From contig CALATF010000069.1 in NCBI GenBank assembly GCA_937891595.1, forward strand, positions 1-52,896: DNA of 52,896 nucleotides, written 5' to 3'. Positions 1 to 15,000 of the stretch are shown here, piece by piece. The stretch comes from an uncultured Clostridia bacterium. Its GTDB lineage: Bacteria; Bacillota; Clostridia; Christensenellales; UBA1242. Position 1 is the first letter of the stretch, and each line of letters begins with the position of its first letter. The position numbers were made by a program, and so were the translations under genes. The notes below the pieces were generated by a model. The model was not told where the DNA came from, did not search any database, and saw only the letters and a program-made list of their open reading frames with translations.

Positions 1-3000
1 CATTATATAAATGGTACTCACTGGATAGCTATAGGTATTGAAGAACACTCAGGAAAACAAATTACTCTTGGATATAGAAAAGTAGAAATAGTTACAAATA
101 TAAATATTACTCTTTCAGGAGGCGTAACTATTGAGGACTTATACGCAAATACAACTTACAACTCGAATGATGGTAGATTGCCTAGAATATTAATAAATGG
201 TGTTGATTATTACGGGCAAATGCTTGATGATTTTGCTAAGTTATATGGGACTGATATAGACATCCCAGGAAGAATATCCTTTGCGTTAGATATATTTAGT
301 TTTTCTACAATAGGTATGGCAAATGTTTACTTAAAATTTGTACCTAATGATACCGCAAGATATAACGAAATAACCTTTATTGTACAAGCTGAAGTTGCTT
401 CAGAAAATTTATATTATATGTCATTAGATCAAGGCACGGGATTCTATACTTCTTTAGATGCTTATAAGAATGGATCTATCATGCCTATAATAGATGAAGA
501 CACTGGCTCATACATGAAATTATCTAAGGCCTTACAAAAAACTCGTAACATTATAATGCTTCACACTTATGAAGTAACTGAAAATGAAACCGTAATATTA
601 GGGTCTGATACAGGTAAAGAAATTTTAAGAGGTAAAGACATTGATAATATTTTATTTGATGGAATATTAATACATGTTAATGAAGGAAAATCTTTATCAA
701 TAGAATATACTTCTGTTAATTCAAATTTCTCTATTACTGGTGGTGCAAAATGGGGTTGGTCAACAATAGGACCAGCTGATGGCGCAAATAACTCAGCAGA
801 TATAGCTAATGCTCCATTAGTTGTTGTTGAAGAAGGTGCAAAATTTATTGCTAAAAATATTTCTTTATTAAACAATGATAACTTTGATTCTTTTGAAATA
901 CAAGATGAACAATCAATAATGTATGCAAACGGAAGTGATAATTCTTATACTAAAGGCGGTGCTATTTATACTAAAGGCGAAGTAGAGTTACATGGTGTAA
1001 TAATTAGTGGTAACAAAGCTGGCGCAGGCGGTGCTATTTATGCAGAAAATACAGCGCAAGTAAATATCAGTTCTTATACAAATGAAGATGGTATATTTAT
1101 AAAACAATCCATTATTGAAAACAATGCTGCACAGTATGTTGGCGGTTCAATCTATTTTGCTGATAAAGTTAATAGTGATGTTAATGCACATGTATTAAAA
1201 GGTGTAAAAATATTAAATAACCGTGCTACAGAAGCAAATATTTATTTAGGAAGATACCAAAATTTAACAGCAACTAGCTCTGAAAATGCAAATTTTGTTA
1301 TTTATAATGGTAGTATAGAATATGTAGCTAATGCGTTCTCTGTTGGTATTAATGCAAGATTAATTTTAGGTTCTCAAGAATATAATACTCTTGTTATTGA
1401 TGGACAATTAATGTTTGTTATTGAGGATAAAGATATTAATTATAGAGGAATAGTTAATCAACAATCAAAACTTATTGATGACACTACCTTAGGGGCAATA
1501 GGCAGAATAGAAATAAGCCTTGGCTTTATAAACGATAGTTTTAAAAACTATGTTGAATCTGCCAAAAGTTTAATTGGGCAAACAATCGTTGATGAAGGTA
1601 ATGCATTTGCAAATGCCGATGAATTAGTTACTCAAAAATTTGAACAAGCTATTGACAATGTATTAAATTCTTTAGTTGCTAAAACACTTATAGAAGGTAA
1701 TGATATTCCTTTTGATGATAGCGTTTATTATTTGGATGAAAATAATCAAAAACAATTAAGATATGTTTTAAGTAATTTTAATATAAGTCAAAGTTCAATG
1801 CAGACAAACGCTTATACAGCTGCTTTAATCCCTACACGTAACTCTTATAATATTGTGTTAGGTGCTAACAGAACAATAGATTTTATTATAGATAGAGATT
1901 ATGCTAAAAATGCTAATGGAACCTTTACTCAATTTACTAAAACTGGAACTTTAACATATGTTTATGGCCAAACATATGCAGACCTTTTTGATATAGAACA
2001 ATCTTTAATTAAATTTAATGTAGATGTTACAAAATTTAATTTAAGTTTTATTGATAGTTCACAAGTTGGCGATTTAGTTTCTAATGTTTCTATTGATAGA
2101 TATGGTAATGTTTCAAAACAAGGATATAAACTTGCTGGTCTTAAATACAACTATAATAACGTACATAGTTATTCTGAAGTTTTATCAGCAAACCCAAATA
2201 TCGGTGATTATATTGAATTAATTTGGGAATATGACGTTGTTGATTATGTGATAACTACAGATAAAATAGAAGCTGATTATACTAGTGGAGATGTTATAAC
2301 TTTAACTGCAACAATTAATAACTATATACAAAATCTTCCACTTTTGAATGAAAATAATAGCTCAATTAGTTATATGTATTCTTGGTATAAAGTAGTTGAT
2401 GGTGTTTCAATTTCTTTAGGAATTCAAACAACTATTTCAAATACTATAGAATTAAAATTAAGCGATTGCAGTCAAAGCGGAACTTACGGCCTTGAAATTT
2501 ATGTAAGTGGACAAGTAGAACATTCTGATATTGAAGCTCAAAGAAAAACTATTACCATTAACCCTATGAAAATAGAAGTCACATTAAATAATTCTAATGT
2601 TGAATATAGTGGTGAAGTACAAAATATTCTTGAATTAGCTAAAACAAATACAATAAATGGCGTTAAAGATGGCCCTCATTTTGTATTTAAAGAATTTGGT
2701 AATAGAGATGTTTCTAGTTTATTAGAAATTATTGTTAACAGTATTATTGCAACTGGCACATACGAAGCTAGTGATGCTAATCCTGAAGGCGAAATTTATA
2801 CTTTCAAGATAGGTGCAATAGAAAACTCTAACTTTATATTTGAGACAAAAAATACAGGTTCTGAAATTTCTTGGAGTATTTCAAAAAAAGAAATAGAAAT
2901 AGATGGATGGCAAGACATTTGCAATGAAAATGGACTTTATTATTCATTGCCATATGACTATGCACAAGGTGTTTATCATTTCTTAATACCTATTGCATTA

Positions 3001-6000
3001 CCAGATGGAAATGGCAAAAATGGTATTTTACCTAATGGTGAATTTACGGTTGGACTTTCAGTAAATGGTGTGCCTTATGGAACAATTTATTATAAAAATA
3101 ATAATGGCACTATAATAATGCAGAAAAGTGGTGAAATGACAAGCGGAAATGTCGGTTTTACTAACCGTGGAGACTATGTTGTTACTTTACAAACAACAGT
3201 TGGTAACTATAAATTTAATGTTGATACATTTAAATGGGCAATTTCTGGTTCTACAGCCATAATAAGCGGATGGTCTTTAAAAAATGATTCACAAGAAGAA
3301 ACATATTTAACTTCTGATTTTGCAAATAATTATTATGCAGTAGATTTAACCGCAGAAGATAAACAATTAGAATATGCTGGATCAAATGGGTACTCAATTA
3401 ATGTTGCATTTACAACCGGTGTAAATGAAAAAATTACAGAAGGTTTATATGTTAAAGCTGAAATATTCAAAGGAACTCCAACGCCATATGGAGATATTAT
3501 CTATCAAAGAATAGTTGGCGTTCCAGTTATTGGTGACGGTGAAGAATATATTAGATATGTTGATACCTCAGCCTATGTAAATGAAAACAATTATTCTCAA
3601 TTCTTTGTAAAAGTTGGTCAATCATATCAAACACCTACTGAATATAACAGCCAAACAACATACTATAGACAAGAAAAAGGCGTTCTTGTTACTGATATAG
3701 CTAATGAAATTAATAAATTAGAGTTATTTAAAGATGTTGGTTATTATAAAATTAAACTTTCTATTGTAGAGACATTTATAGCAGTTTCTGGTGTAACGGC
3801 TGATAATTATACAGAATATTATTTGAAAGACAGCAATGATAAGTATTATGCAGCGTCAAATGCTCCATTTAATACACAAAACATTTATTACAAATTAGTT
3901 TCTAATTATAAACAAATAGATGAAACTATAACAAATTCAGATGGTACACAACAACCAGCTCGTGATTATTCTTTAGCCTTTGGAATTAAAAAACAAACAA
4001 TTAAACTTAGTTATGTTTTAACTCAAAGACCAAGAGAAGATGATGAATCAAAAGGAATACAAGGTTATTTAGACGAATTTTTAGCTAAATCTAATTACAA
4101 CGAAGATCGTTTATTAACTAAAGGCTTTGATTTTATAGCAGTAGATAATGGGAATGGTTTAGAAATTACTGAAGCATCTTATAATGGTGATACTTGGTAT
4201 TTGTATGCAGTTGCATATCTTAAATATAATGATAACCATAACGAATTGCATAATCAAAGAATATTAATTTCAGATATGTCTTCTTTAAAAGTAAACTTTA
4301 CAAATATTGACAAAGTTTTACCTTATGTAATAACAAGTAGTTTTTCAGAAAGAAAAGAAGATAACCATTTTAAAAATAACTATCAAATTGAAGAAGAGTT
4401 TGAAACTGTTTCAGTTCAACTTAAGAAAGCTATAATAAGCATTAGAAAGTCTGGCGATGACCCTGAAATTCCTTTATATCAAACATGGTATCAAGGTATT
4501 ACAAATAGCTATAAACCTACTTTATACTGGAACTATTATAAAGAAGGAGAAGGCTTTATCCAACAAGACTATGAAGGTGGTTTAGGTTTATTAAGTTTTG
4601 ATTATTATTACTACCCTAATGCAACTAATGATAAACCATACGAATATGATGAAAGCAGAGTATATAGTACAGGATTATCGGACTTAGGTTATTATATTTG
4701 TTATCCAAATTCAGATAGATTAGTCGATACTAATTTTAAATTTGCTTCAGAAGATAAAAATGAATATATTTGGATTCAAGTAAATCCTCAAAAATTAGGC
4801 TTGGAGTGGAATTATGTGAACTTTAATAACATTACAAATGGTTGGAATGCAGACACAATAACCATTGTAGGTGAAGATGAATCAAACTTTACTAAATATG
4901 AAGTACAATATGATTCTTTTGTTCACGTAGCTTACCCTGAGTTTACATTTGATCCTGAAATAAATGTTAATGATGAAAATGTTGGTGCAAGATTATCTAT
5001 TAGTGGTGGAGTTTCTGATTTTATATTTGTTACAGGAATAATTGCTAGTGATAAAATAACCATTAATACAACAGAGTTTTATGTTGTTTATCAAAATAAA
5101 TTAACTGATGGCACGTGGCTAACTAGCTCAGATGATTTATTAAAATCAACATACAAAGACTTTATAAGTATGGTTAATGCAAATACTGAATACTCTTATA
5201 TCTTTGAAGCATTCTGTATTAGAGATGAAGAGGGTAATTTGAAAGATGTTGATTATTATCAAACAGAATCTAACAATGTAAAATTTTTAACAATAACCCC
5301 AAAAGTTATAACTAAAGATAACTTTAAATGGCAATATACAAACACGGCTTTAGATAGTGGTAATCAAACTGAAATTTTTAGTAAAACAGATGAAAATGGA
5401 ATATATTATGTACTATATAATGCATACTCATATTTAGTAACAATATTATTAGATGAGTCTGCTTTAGCTGAAAATGATAAATTAGCTAAAGTTGAAGATC
5501 AAAATTCTGCCGATTTAACTGAAATTTCATTCCTAGATTATTTAAATAGTTCTGGAATAATTACCTACAATAATAATTCAAAAATTAATGCTACTGAAAG
5601 TTATTACACTTCAAGTATTGTTGGTTTTGTAAGTACTATAACTAACTATACATTCGAAAATACTCATAAAAACTTTAACTGGAAAATTGCTCCTTTACCA
5701 GTAGAAGTAACTTGGGAAGCCGATAAAAACTTAGTTTATACCGGCAATAAGTTTACAAGAGGTATTGCATCTCTTAGCGTTCCAGAAGCTTTTTCTTATG
5801 CTAGAGTAGTTTATAAGTTAGGGGGCGTAGAATTAAACGTAGATGAAGGTGTAGTTAATGCAGGTTATTATGATACCGAAGTTTATTTTGAAGGTGGTAA
5901 CTATATAGCTCACTATGGTAGCACAGGAAATAGTCAATTTGTTATAGGTAAACAAAAAGTTGAAATAACATGGACTAGTCACACTTCAGATTTTAAATAT

Positions 6001-9000
6001 GACGCAACTCAAAAATATTATTATCCTGTAACTAGTGCTACGGGCATTAAGTTAATTGTTAAATTGTCCCGTGGTAGTACAACTATTGCTACAGAAACAA
6101 TAGATAATCCGGTTACAGATAATTATATAGCTAAAATTGAAGCCATAAATTCATTTAAAGAAGTTGGAACATATAAAGCACAAATTGAATTAGCTTCAGA
6201 TTTAGCTCAAAACTTTGAAATTTCTGGCTCTGCAGAAGCAAGTTGGATAATTACTCAAAAAGAATTAGACTATAATAATGTTTATATTAAAATAGGTGAT
6301 TATTACCAACCTTATTATGATGAACATGGAAAGATTAATCATACAAGAATATATAATGGTGCTGAACAAACTTTTGAATTTGCTTTAATTGATTTAGATT
6401 TAATTGATTTTGATAGTAAAGATGAAAATGGTAACCCTAATATTACAGCTCAAGCTTATATTAAAGCTAGTTATGTAGAAGAACAAACTAATGCAATAAT
6501 TAGTGGAACGCTTACAAATAATAAGGCAACAGATGTTTCAAGCAATTACTATGCCACATTTGCTTTTGATAATAAAGCTGAAACAAATGGCAAAAATTAT
6601 ATATTCAAGAGTGGTGTTTCAACTTTAAATACCGCTCCAAGAATTAACTATATAATTAATGCGCAATCTGTAAAATTTATTTGGAGTAACGTTGAGTTGT
6701 CTTACAATGGTTCATCTATTATTCCTAAATTAGAAGAAATATCAAATTCAAAAAATCTAGATGATGATGAATTAGTAGAAAAACTTAATGAACTAGCACT
6801 TTACAATAATAGCCCTGTTGTTACTATGAGTAGAACAGACGAAAACTATAAAATTCATGACCGTGATGCAATAGGAATTGATGTCGCAATTTCTGGATAT
6901 GAGATTTATTATTATGAAAGACCTAATGATGATGGAAGATTAGTAGATTTCATTTCTATACCAGGAACTTATAGAATAAAAGTTACTGGATTAGTAAGCA
7001 AAAATAATAAAGCTTGCAATTATACTGCAGATGGCGCTGGAGATACTGCATGGTGTGAAATTACAGTTAAAGCGGGTTCTCTTAAAATAGAATGGGATTA
7101 TGTTTATAATCTCACATGGAATAAAGACAGTAATGAAGTTACTTATTCAGGTGAACAAAAACCACTTTATATGTTTGTAAGTAAACCATCTGTACTTCCA
7201 CAAGGAATTTCGGTTGAATATAAGAAAAAAGTAGGTAATACTTGGGTTGCATTAGGCTCTGAAAAAGAATGCATCAATGTTGGAGAATATAGTCTAATTG
7301 TAGGGGAAAGTAATACTTCTATGTATGAAATAGAAGGTGGTAAACAAACAGTTACTTGGAAAATATTACCTTTTAAAGTTTCTTTCGGGTTATATCCTTA
7401 CGAATTTGAATATACTGGCGAAAACTTACAAAATCGCTCATTCATTATCAAAACACAAGTACCAGATGCTAAACTTGATTTTAAATATACGTCAACTTTA
7501 GTAGATAAAGATGGCCACGCAACAGGGGGAGGCGCAGTAAATGTTGGTACATATTATTCTATTGTAACAATAGGTGAAAATCCTAATGATGAAAGAACTG
7601 CAAATTATATTTCGGACGGCGAAATTATTTCTTGGTCGATTACACCAAAAACAATTAGCGCTAGTTGGAAGGAAATTACGAATAATATTTTTAGCGGGCA
7701 AGCAATTTATCCGGAACCATCTATAAAAGAATCAGTTGTAGATAACGATAAAAGTAAGAATTTTGGTTTTGTTTACAACATAACTTACACATACAATGGT
7801 GAGTCATCCACAGATGGTTTGACAGGTGTAACAGATTTTAGTGGTTGCGTAATGGTTGGTTCTTATAGTTGTTCTATTGTTGGCATTCTATTAGGCATAG
7901 ATGATTACAACAACTATAAAATAGATGATAATACTGCAACTAAAAAATGGACAATCGAAACAAAAACAATTTCAGTTACATGGGGTGAATATGATAGCAA
8001 TGGCGCTACTGTAATTGGCGGAGAAAACAGATCTTCCTTTGTATTTGATGGTACTCAAAAAATTGTAGGGGTTTACAATATTGAAGGCTTAGTTGATAAT
8101 TATGCAAATGTTACTTTTGATTATACGGACAATAACGGTATTTTTGCTAAATCTTATACTGCAAAGGTTTTATTAAGTCCTGCAGATTCAACTGTAAATA
8201 GAAATTATAAAATTAGTTATGAATTCTATAGTTGGAAGATAACTCCACAAGTTCTTAATATTGTTTGGAACGGTTTTGGTGGTTTTGATGGTTCGCGAAA
8301 TGTTGCTTCAGGTACTGATATTACAACATTAGTAAGATACAATGCTTTACCTAATGGATTTGCTCCTGAAGTTACTGAAACTTTTGAGTTGGTTTTACAA
8401 GATGGAACTACAAAAGAGTTAACCATAAAAATAGTTGCACTCAAAAAGAATGGCGAAGATACTAATGTGTCTTTATCAAAAAGAAATGATAGCGAATATA
8501 GTACTTTTGAACTTGCTAATATAAATGGTGGCTCATATACTTGGGAAGTTACAAAATTTGAAGTTTACGAAGGGAATTACCTTATTATAGAAGACGAAAT
8601 TATAAAAAGCTTTGTGTTACCTACTTCAGCTAACAAAAAGCTAACTTGGGTAATTAGTAAACAAGAAATTTCAATTTCTGCCCCTGAATATACTTATATA
8701 GGCAAAGAAATTAATTTTGAGGCAATAGTAAATAATGTTCCAGAAAAAGAAAATAATACAAATCTTTTAACCTATTATGCTCATAATTCAAGCACAAGAA
8801 TTGATGTTCCAAATGGGTTAGATGCTGGGAACTACATATATACTGTTCAAATTTCAACTGAAAATGCTTCAAATTATGTTTTTGAAGGCAATAAAATTTC
8901 TACACAAATAACATTTACTATTAAAAAAGCAACACTTTTATTTGGTGAATGGGAAGATAATAATTCTTTTGCATATAATGGTACAAAACAATACCGTAAA

Positions 9001-12000
9001 CCAAAAGAAAATAATGTTTACTTCCAAGATAAGGAAGCGAATAACATTCCAGTTGTTTACCCTGGCACAGAAGCTAAATACTCTTATGAATTAACTATTT
9101 ATAAAAAGGATTTAAGCGGAGCATATAATATTGTAACAACAAACGAAGAATGTAGTGCTTGCGGTGATTATCGTGTAAAGATTACCCTTCCAGCAAATAG
9201 TAACTTTGTTATTCCTGCTGAAAACGAGCTAGCTTTTGAATCTACTTATTCTATTGTGAAATCAGATAGTATTGAAATTATTCCATATGTAAATGCAGGT
9301 GATGTAAACGGGGTAAATGAAGATGAAAAGACAACGTTTATATTGTTCTTAGTAGTTATTACAGATGAAATTAATTGTATGAACATGCTTGCTCCAACCG
9401 GAACTTTATCTATTGAAACAGGTGGAGAAAATAGAGGAAGCTTTACTAAAGCATTACAACAAAGCACCTCAAGCCCTATAACAGAAAGTTTATTTACAAG
9501 ATATCCTAAATTAAAAGAAGACGGGATTCCTGTAGCACAATATGCTTGGGCAGAAGTATCTTATACAGAAAAAGAAACAAATAAAGATGGTTATCCATTA
9601 ACTTACAGTTACTCTGGTGGTACAAACTATAATGCATTAGCTGAAGAGAACGTTAAAGTTTATCCTTCAAACGTAGCTCAAGATACTGTTAAAGTTTATT
9701 ATTATTTACAAAATGCTTCCGGAATTATTGATGTTGATGAAAATTCAAATATTTCGATTAGTTATAGTGATATAGTAACATTCTTTGTAACGGGTGGAAC
9801 TGCCTTAACTTCTAGCGGAACATATAAGATAAACGTTAATAATTCAATGGTAAGCTCGCAGTATTCTTTAAGTGGTTTGGAAAATTATATTAATAGCGGT
9901 GTAGCTAAAGTTACAGAAATTATTATTCCAGATTCAAACAATGATACAAGAATTGCAAACTTTAGTGGTGTTTATAAAACAGGTGCCGTTCAAATAAAAA
10001 TTCAATTTATAAAACCAAGCGGTCAAAACCTTTATAAATTAACAGGTGTTAAAGCTTCTGGTAGTGATGATGAAAAAAGCTATATGGAAACAAGTTCTGC
10101 AAAAGAATTAACAATTTCTGTAAGCAAAAAAGCTATTAATATTACTGTACCTGAAAGCGAAATGAGATATGGCCAAAATGTTGATAATCTTATTATTACA
10201 ACAACAGGTAAATTTGTAATTGAAGGGGCAGTAATTCAAAGCGATATTGAAGCTTTAGAAAAGGGTGAAGGTTTAACATTAGTTTATGCCCACCCAGACT
10301 ATTCTGCAGATAATATTTCTGCCGGTAATTACCCTGGAAGTGTTTCTGTTAGATTAGATAGTAATAGCAATTATGTTCTTAATGTTATTACAAAAGGAAC
10401 ATTAAAAGTTACTGGTCAAGAACTTAAAGAAAGCGATTTAGAAATTACAATAGATGATTCTACTTGTATTTATGATGGCACAGCAAAAAGACCTACAGTT
10501 ATTGTTAAATATAAAGGAAATGCTATTAATGTTGACCTTGATTATATTGAAGGTCAAGACTTAATAAATGCTGGCAAAAAATCATTTATTATTTCATTAA
10601 AGGATAACTTTATAGGAACAATTAATAAAACTTATACAATTTTCCCATTTGATATTAAAAATGCTAGCTATGATGCATATTTAACTCAAGAAGAAATGTA
10701 TAATGGCGATAGAGGAGTTGAGAAAAACTTAGTTAACGCTACAAATAATAGAAGTTATATTACAATTCCAGTAACTAACTATCAATTAGCAAATTTAACT
10801 AACTATGTTGTTTCTTATTCTTCAAATATAAACGTTGGTACAGCTCAAATGGTATTTACAGCTTGTGGCAATAACACAACAGGCAAAAAAACATTACAAT
10901 TTAACATTATTCCACAAACAATAGTAGTTTCTGAAAGCACAACATTAAATGTTTTAGGAACAACTTCATTACCATATACTGGTACAGAAAGAAGCTTTAC
11001 TATTACAGACGTTGCTATTGACGGACAACTTTATAGATTTGAAGATAGTAATATGTATTACGATTCAAACAAAGTTGCTTTAGGCGAAGATATTAAACCT
11101 GTTAATGCTGGAACTTATTATAAATTAGTTAACATTGTTGGACTTGTAGGTGATGCGAATAACAACTATACTGGTGAAGTATATTGCGTTTGCCAAGTTA
11201 CACCTATAGATATTAATAGTAACAGTGTTACAGTTTCTAATATTTCAGCTCAAAAATTTAATAACAGTGCTATAACTCCAGATGTTCTAGTTAAATTTAA
11301 TGAAACTGTTTTAAAAACAAACATAGACTATTCTTTAAGTTATGACAAAAACATTGATGCTTCTACTAATGCTGAAGTTATTTTAACTGGCACAGGAAAC
11401 TTTAACGGAACAAGAGTTATTAAATTTGTTATTAATCCTTTAAATTTACAAGAAATTTCAAACAGACTTATTGTAAGATATGCTAAAGAATATTCATTCT
11501 CTGGCTTAGCAATTCAACCTGAGGCTAGTGATATTACTGTTACTTATGGCACAGATGAAGTTACATTTGTAATAACTGGATATTCATCTAATAAAGAAGC
11601 TTCATCAAATGCAATTATTTATATAGAAGGTAATCAAAATTACACAGGCGAATGTTCTATTAACTTTACTATTAATCCTTATTTGATTCAAAATTCAAAC
11701 CAAGATGTAGTAGTTAAATTTGTAGATGATGTTCACATTTATACTGGAAAAGGTATTGAACCGGCTATTTCTTCTGTATTTGTTGGTGGATTTAGAGTTG
11801 AAGATTATTATGTAGCATATTCTAATAACATAAATGTTACAACCCAAGCAGAAGCAAAGATTATATTTGATGTTGATGATAATTATAAAAATTATACAGG
11901 TTCATATACAGCTTACTTTGAAATTAGTAAGAAAACTTTAAATAATCAAGACTTTGTAATAAGTTGGGAGGATAAGGGCGATAAAATAGATAGCCTTACT

Positions 12001-15000
12001 TCTAGTGTTTATTCAGTAACATATGATGGCGCTGAATTTGAACCTATGGTTTATTTGTATGAAAAAACAATCATTGATGATAATGGTGAAAGTAAGATTA
12101 TTTATAATCGCTTAGCTTCTTCAGTTTCTTATACTTTAACATATAATAATAATAAAAATGCTTCAACAAACAGCAAAGCAGTTGTTGTTATATTAGGTCA
12201 AGGCAATTATCAAGGCGATTTATTTACAGAATTTACAATAAATCAAATGAGTATTAATGACCAAGCATTAAACATTGAAGTACAAGATGCTTACTACAAT
12301 GCAGGCAAAGATGTTTTTGCTGAGGTAAATATAAGCTTCTATAACGAAAGAACAAAACAAACAATTACTTTAGTAAATGACATAGATTTTGATTTAGAAT
12401 TTAATAACAATATAAATCGTGGAACGGCTACAGTAATTATTACTGGTAAAGGAAATTATAAAGATACAATTACAAATGCAATACCATTTAATATTCTTCC
12501 AGTAAGTTTATCTTCTTTAAGTAGTTCTTTAGGTGTAATTGCCGACCAAGAATATACTGGTGAGGAAATTGAACCAACTACAAGTATCATTATTAATCAT
12601 AATTCATTAATTTTAGAAGAAGGTAAACACTTTGAAGTATCATACGATAGTAATTTGAATATAGGTACAGCAAGCGTTTTAATTACTGGTATAAATAACT
12701 ATACTGGAACAATTTCAAGAACATTTAATATTGTTTCAAGAAAATTAACAAGCCAAGGATTTAACTTTATTGTACATGATGTATTCTACACAGGCGCACC
12801 AGTAGAATTAACAGAAGATGATTATAGTTATACTTTCAATGGTAAAGAACTATCTCTTGGTAGCGATTATAAAATTGTTGAATATAACAATAATACAAGT
12901 GCAGGGTTAGCTTCTGTTACCGTTTCTGGTTTAGGAAACTTTGAAGGCGAAGCAACATATTACTTTGATATCTTATCAAGTATATATTCAGATAACTGGC
13001 CTATAACTTTAAATAGAGATATTTATCGTTATACAGGACAACAAATATTACCTCAACCTATAGTAGTTGCTAATGGTAGAGAACTTGAGAATAATAAAGA
13101 TTACAAACTAAGTTATTTAAATAATATTGATATTAGTCACTCTTATAACTCTCAAAATGGTATGTGGGAAACTTCTTTAACAGAAGCTACATTACCAAAA
13201 GTAGTTATTACATTTATGGGTAATTACAGTGGCCAAGCATTTGTTAACTTTAAAATAGGTGTTGTAGAAGTTACTGCTGAAGATATAGAACTTACTGTTA
13301 GACCTGTTGTTTATACTGGGCAAGCAATTAATTTAGGTCAAAACGACATTACAGTTGCTTTAAAAGCTATAGAAGGTGCTCCAAAAGTTGATTTGGTTTA
13401 TGGTGTTGATTATGTTATTACATCAAACACAAACAATGTTAATGCTGGTAAAGGTATTTTAACTTTAACATTTAGCAATAATAAAATAGGTACTGTAAGC
13501 TTTGAATATGATATTTCAGCATTGAATTTATCATCTCCTGACGTTCTATTTAACATTCAAAACCAACAATATACTGGTAGTGAAATAGAAATTGACTTTA
13601 GTAATAAAATACTATTCAATTCAACTGCATTAGTTGAAGGTGAAGATTTTGAAGTTGATTATTCATTAAATGGAGATAGAAAAGTTATTTCTCGTAATGA
13701 AGGTTCAAACCCATACTTAGTTAAAATAACTGGTAAAGGTAATTTTACAGGTAGTGTAACTTTAACCTTTAATGTTGTTGAAAGAGAGTTAGATTTACAT
13801 AACTTTACTTTCCAAATATTAAATCAAATAATTTATAATTATGGTTATGCCGTAGAGTTAGCAAGTGATGACTTTGAATATAAGTTTAATGGTAATACAT
13901 TAATTTTAGGTACTGACTTTACATTAAGTTATGATAATAACTTTAATGCTGGCACAGCAAAAGTTTATATTCAAGGTATGGGTAACTATGCTGGAAAAGT
14001 AGAATATACATTTGATATCGCTAAACGCCAAATTTCACAAGATTATGTTACATTTACTAATAACCAAAACACGGTTTATACTGGCAGTGAAATTAAGTTT
14101 GGTGAATTTGAAATTAATATTAGCAATTCAATAGGAACATTAATTGAAACTCTAGTTGTTAGTGATGAGGGCTCATTCCCACAAGTTGTATATGATAATA
14201 ATTTGAACGTAACACAACAAGGTGCAACAATTACTTTAACTTTTGATGAAAATGAACAAGGAAATTACTATTCTACTCAACCTATAGTTTTAACGTTTAG
14301 CATTTTAACTAAAGCTTATAATAGTCAAGATTTCTATATTGATGCTATTCCAAGTCAAACTTATACTGGTGCATTAATAACTCCTAAGTTTGGCGAAGAT
14401 GATATTGATGCAATTTCATATAATACTAAAGAATTGCAAAGTGGTATAGATTATACTTTAAGCTATGCAAATAACTTAAATATAGGCTATGCAACTGTTT
14501 ATATTAACTTCCGAGGTAACTTTACTGGTGTAGCAACAGTAAACTTTAATATTGTTAAGGCTAAAGCTGTATTTGATTATGATTATAAAGTTGTTTTATC
14601 AAGCTTAGATACTTCAACTATAATCGATTTTAATGATGATGAATCTTTAAAAATAAGATATCAAGAGAACTTAACACTTGGTGACTTGAAAGTAATTTAT
14701 CTAAATAGTGAAAATGGAATAATCGAAGTTATTTCTGGCTTAGAATGGAGAACCCCTTCAACAGCTATACAGAGTGTCGGTGAAATGACATTTAAGGCAA
14801 TATTTAACCCTGATGAATCTATGTATTCTGAACAATTTATAGATATTAACTTCGTAGTTTATAAAGGTGAGCATGCCGATATTCAAACAGAAGTTATTGA
14901 AGTGTCCTTCAAAAAGGGTTTAACACTTAAAGATATTCAATTACCTGAAAATACTTTCTGGGAAGATGAAACAATAAGTTTAAACGACGTTGAACTAGAT

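Noticed and set aside
178..180. TTG as a start codon of the giant protein
   Set aside because: The frame is open from base 1 with similar beta-rich sequence and no ribosome site stands before the TTG, so the gene continues to the left.
10420..14560. CRISPR-like or VNTR DNA array
   Set aside because: Repetition is at protein level with diverged DNA and no fixed repeats and spacers.
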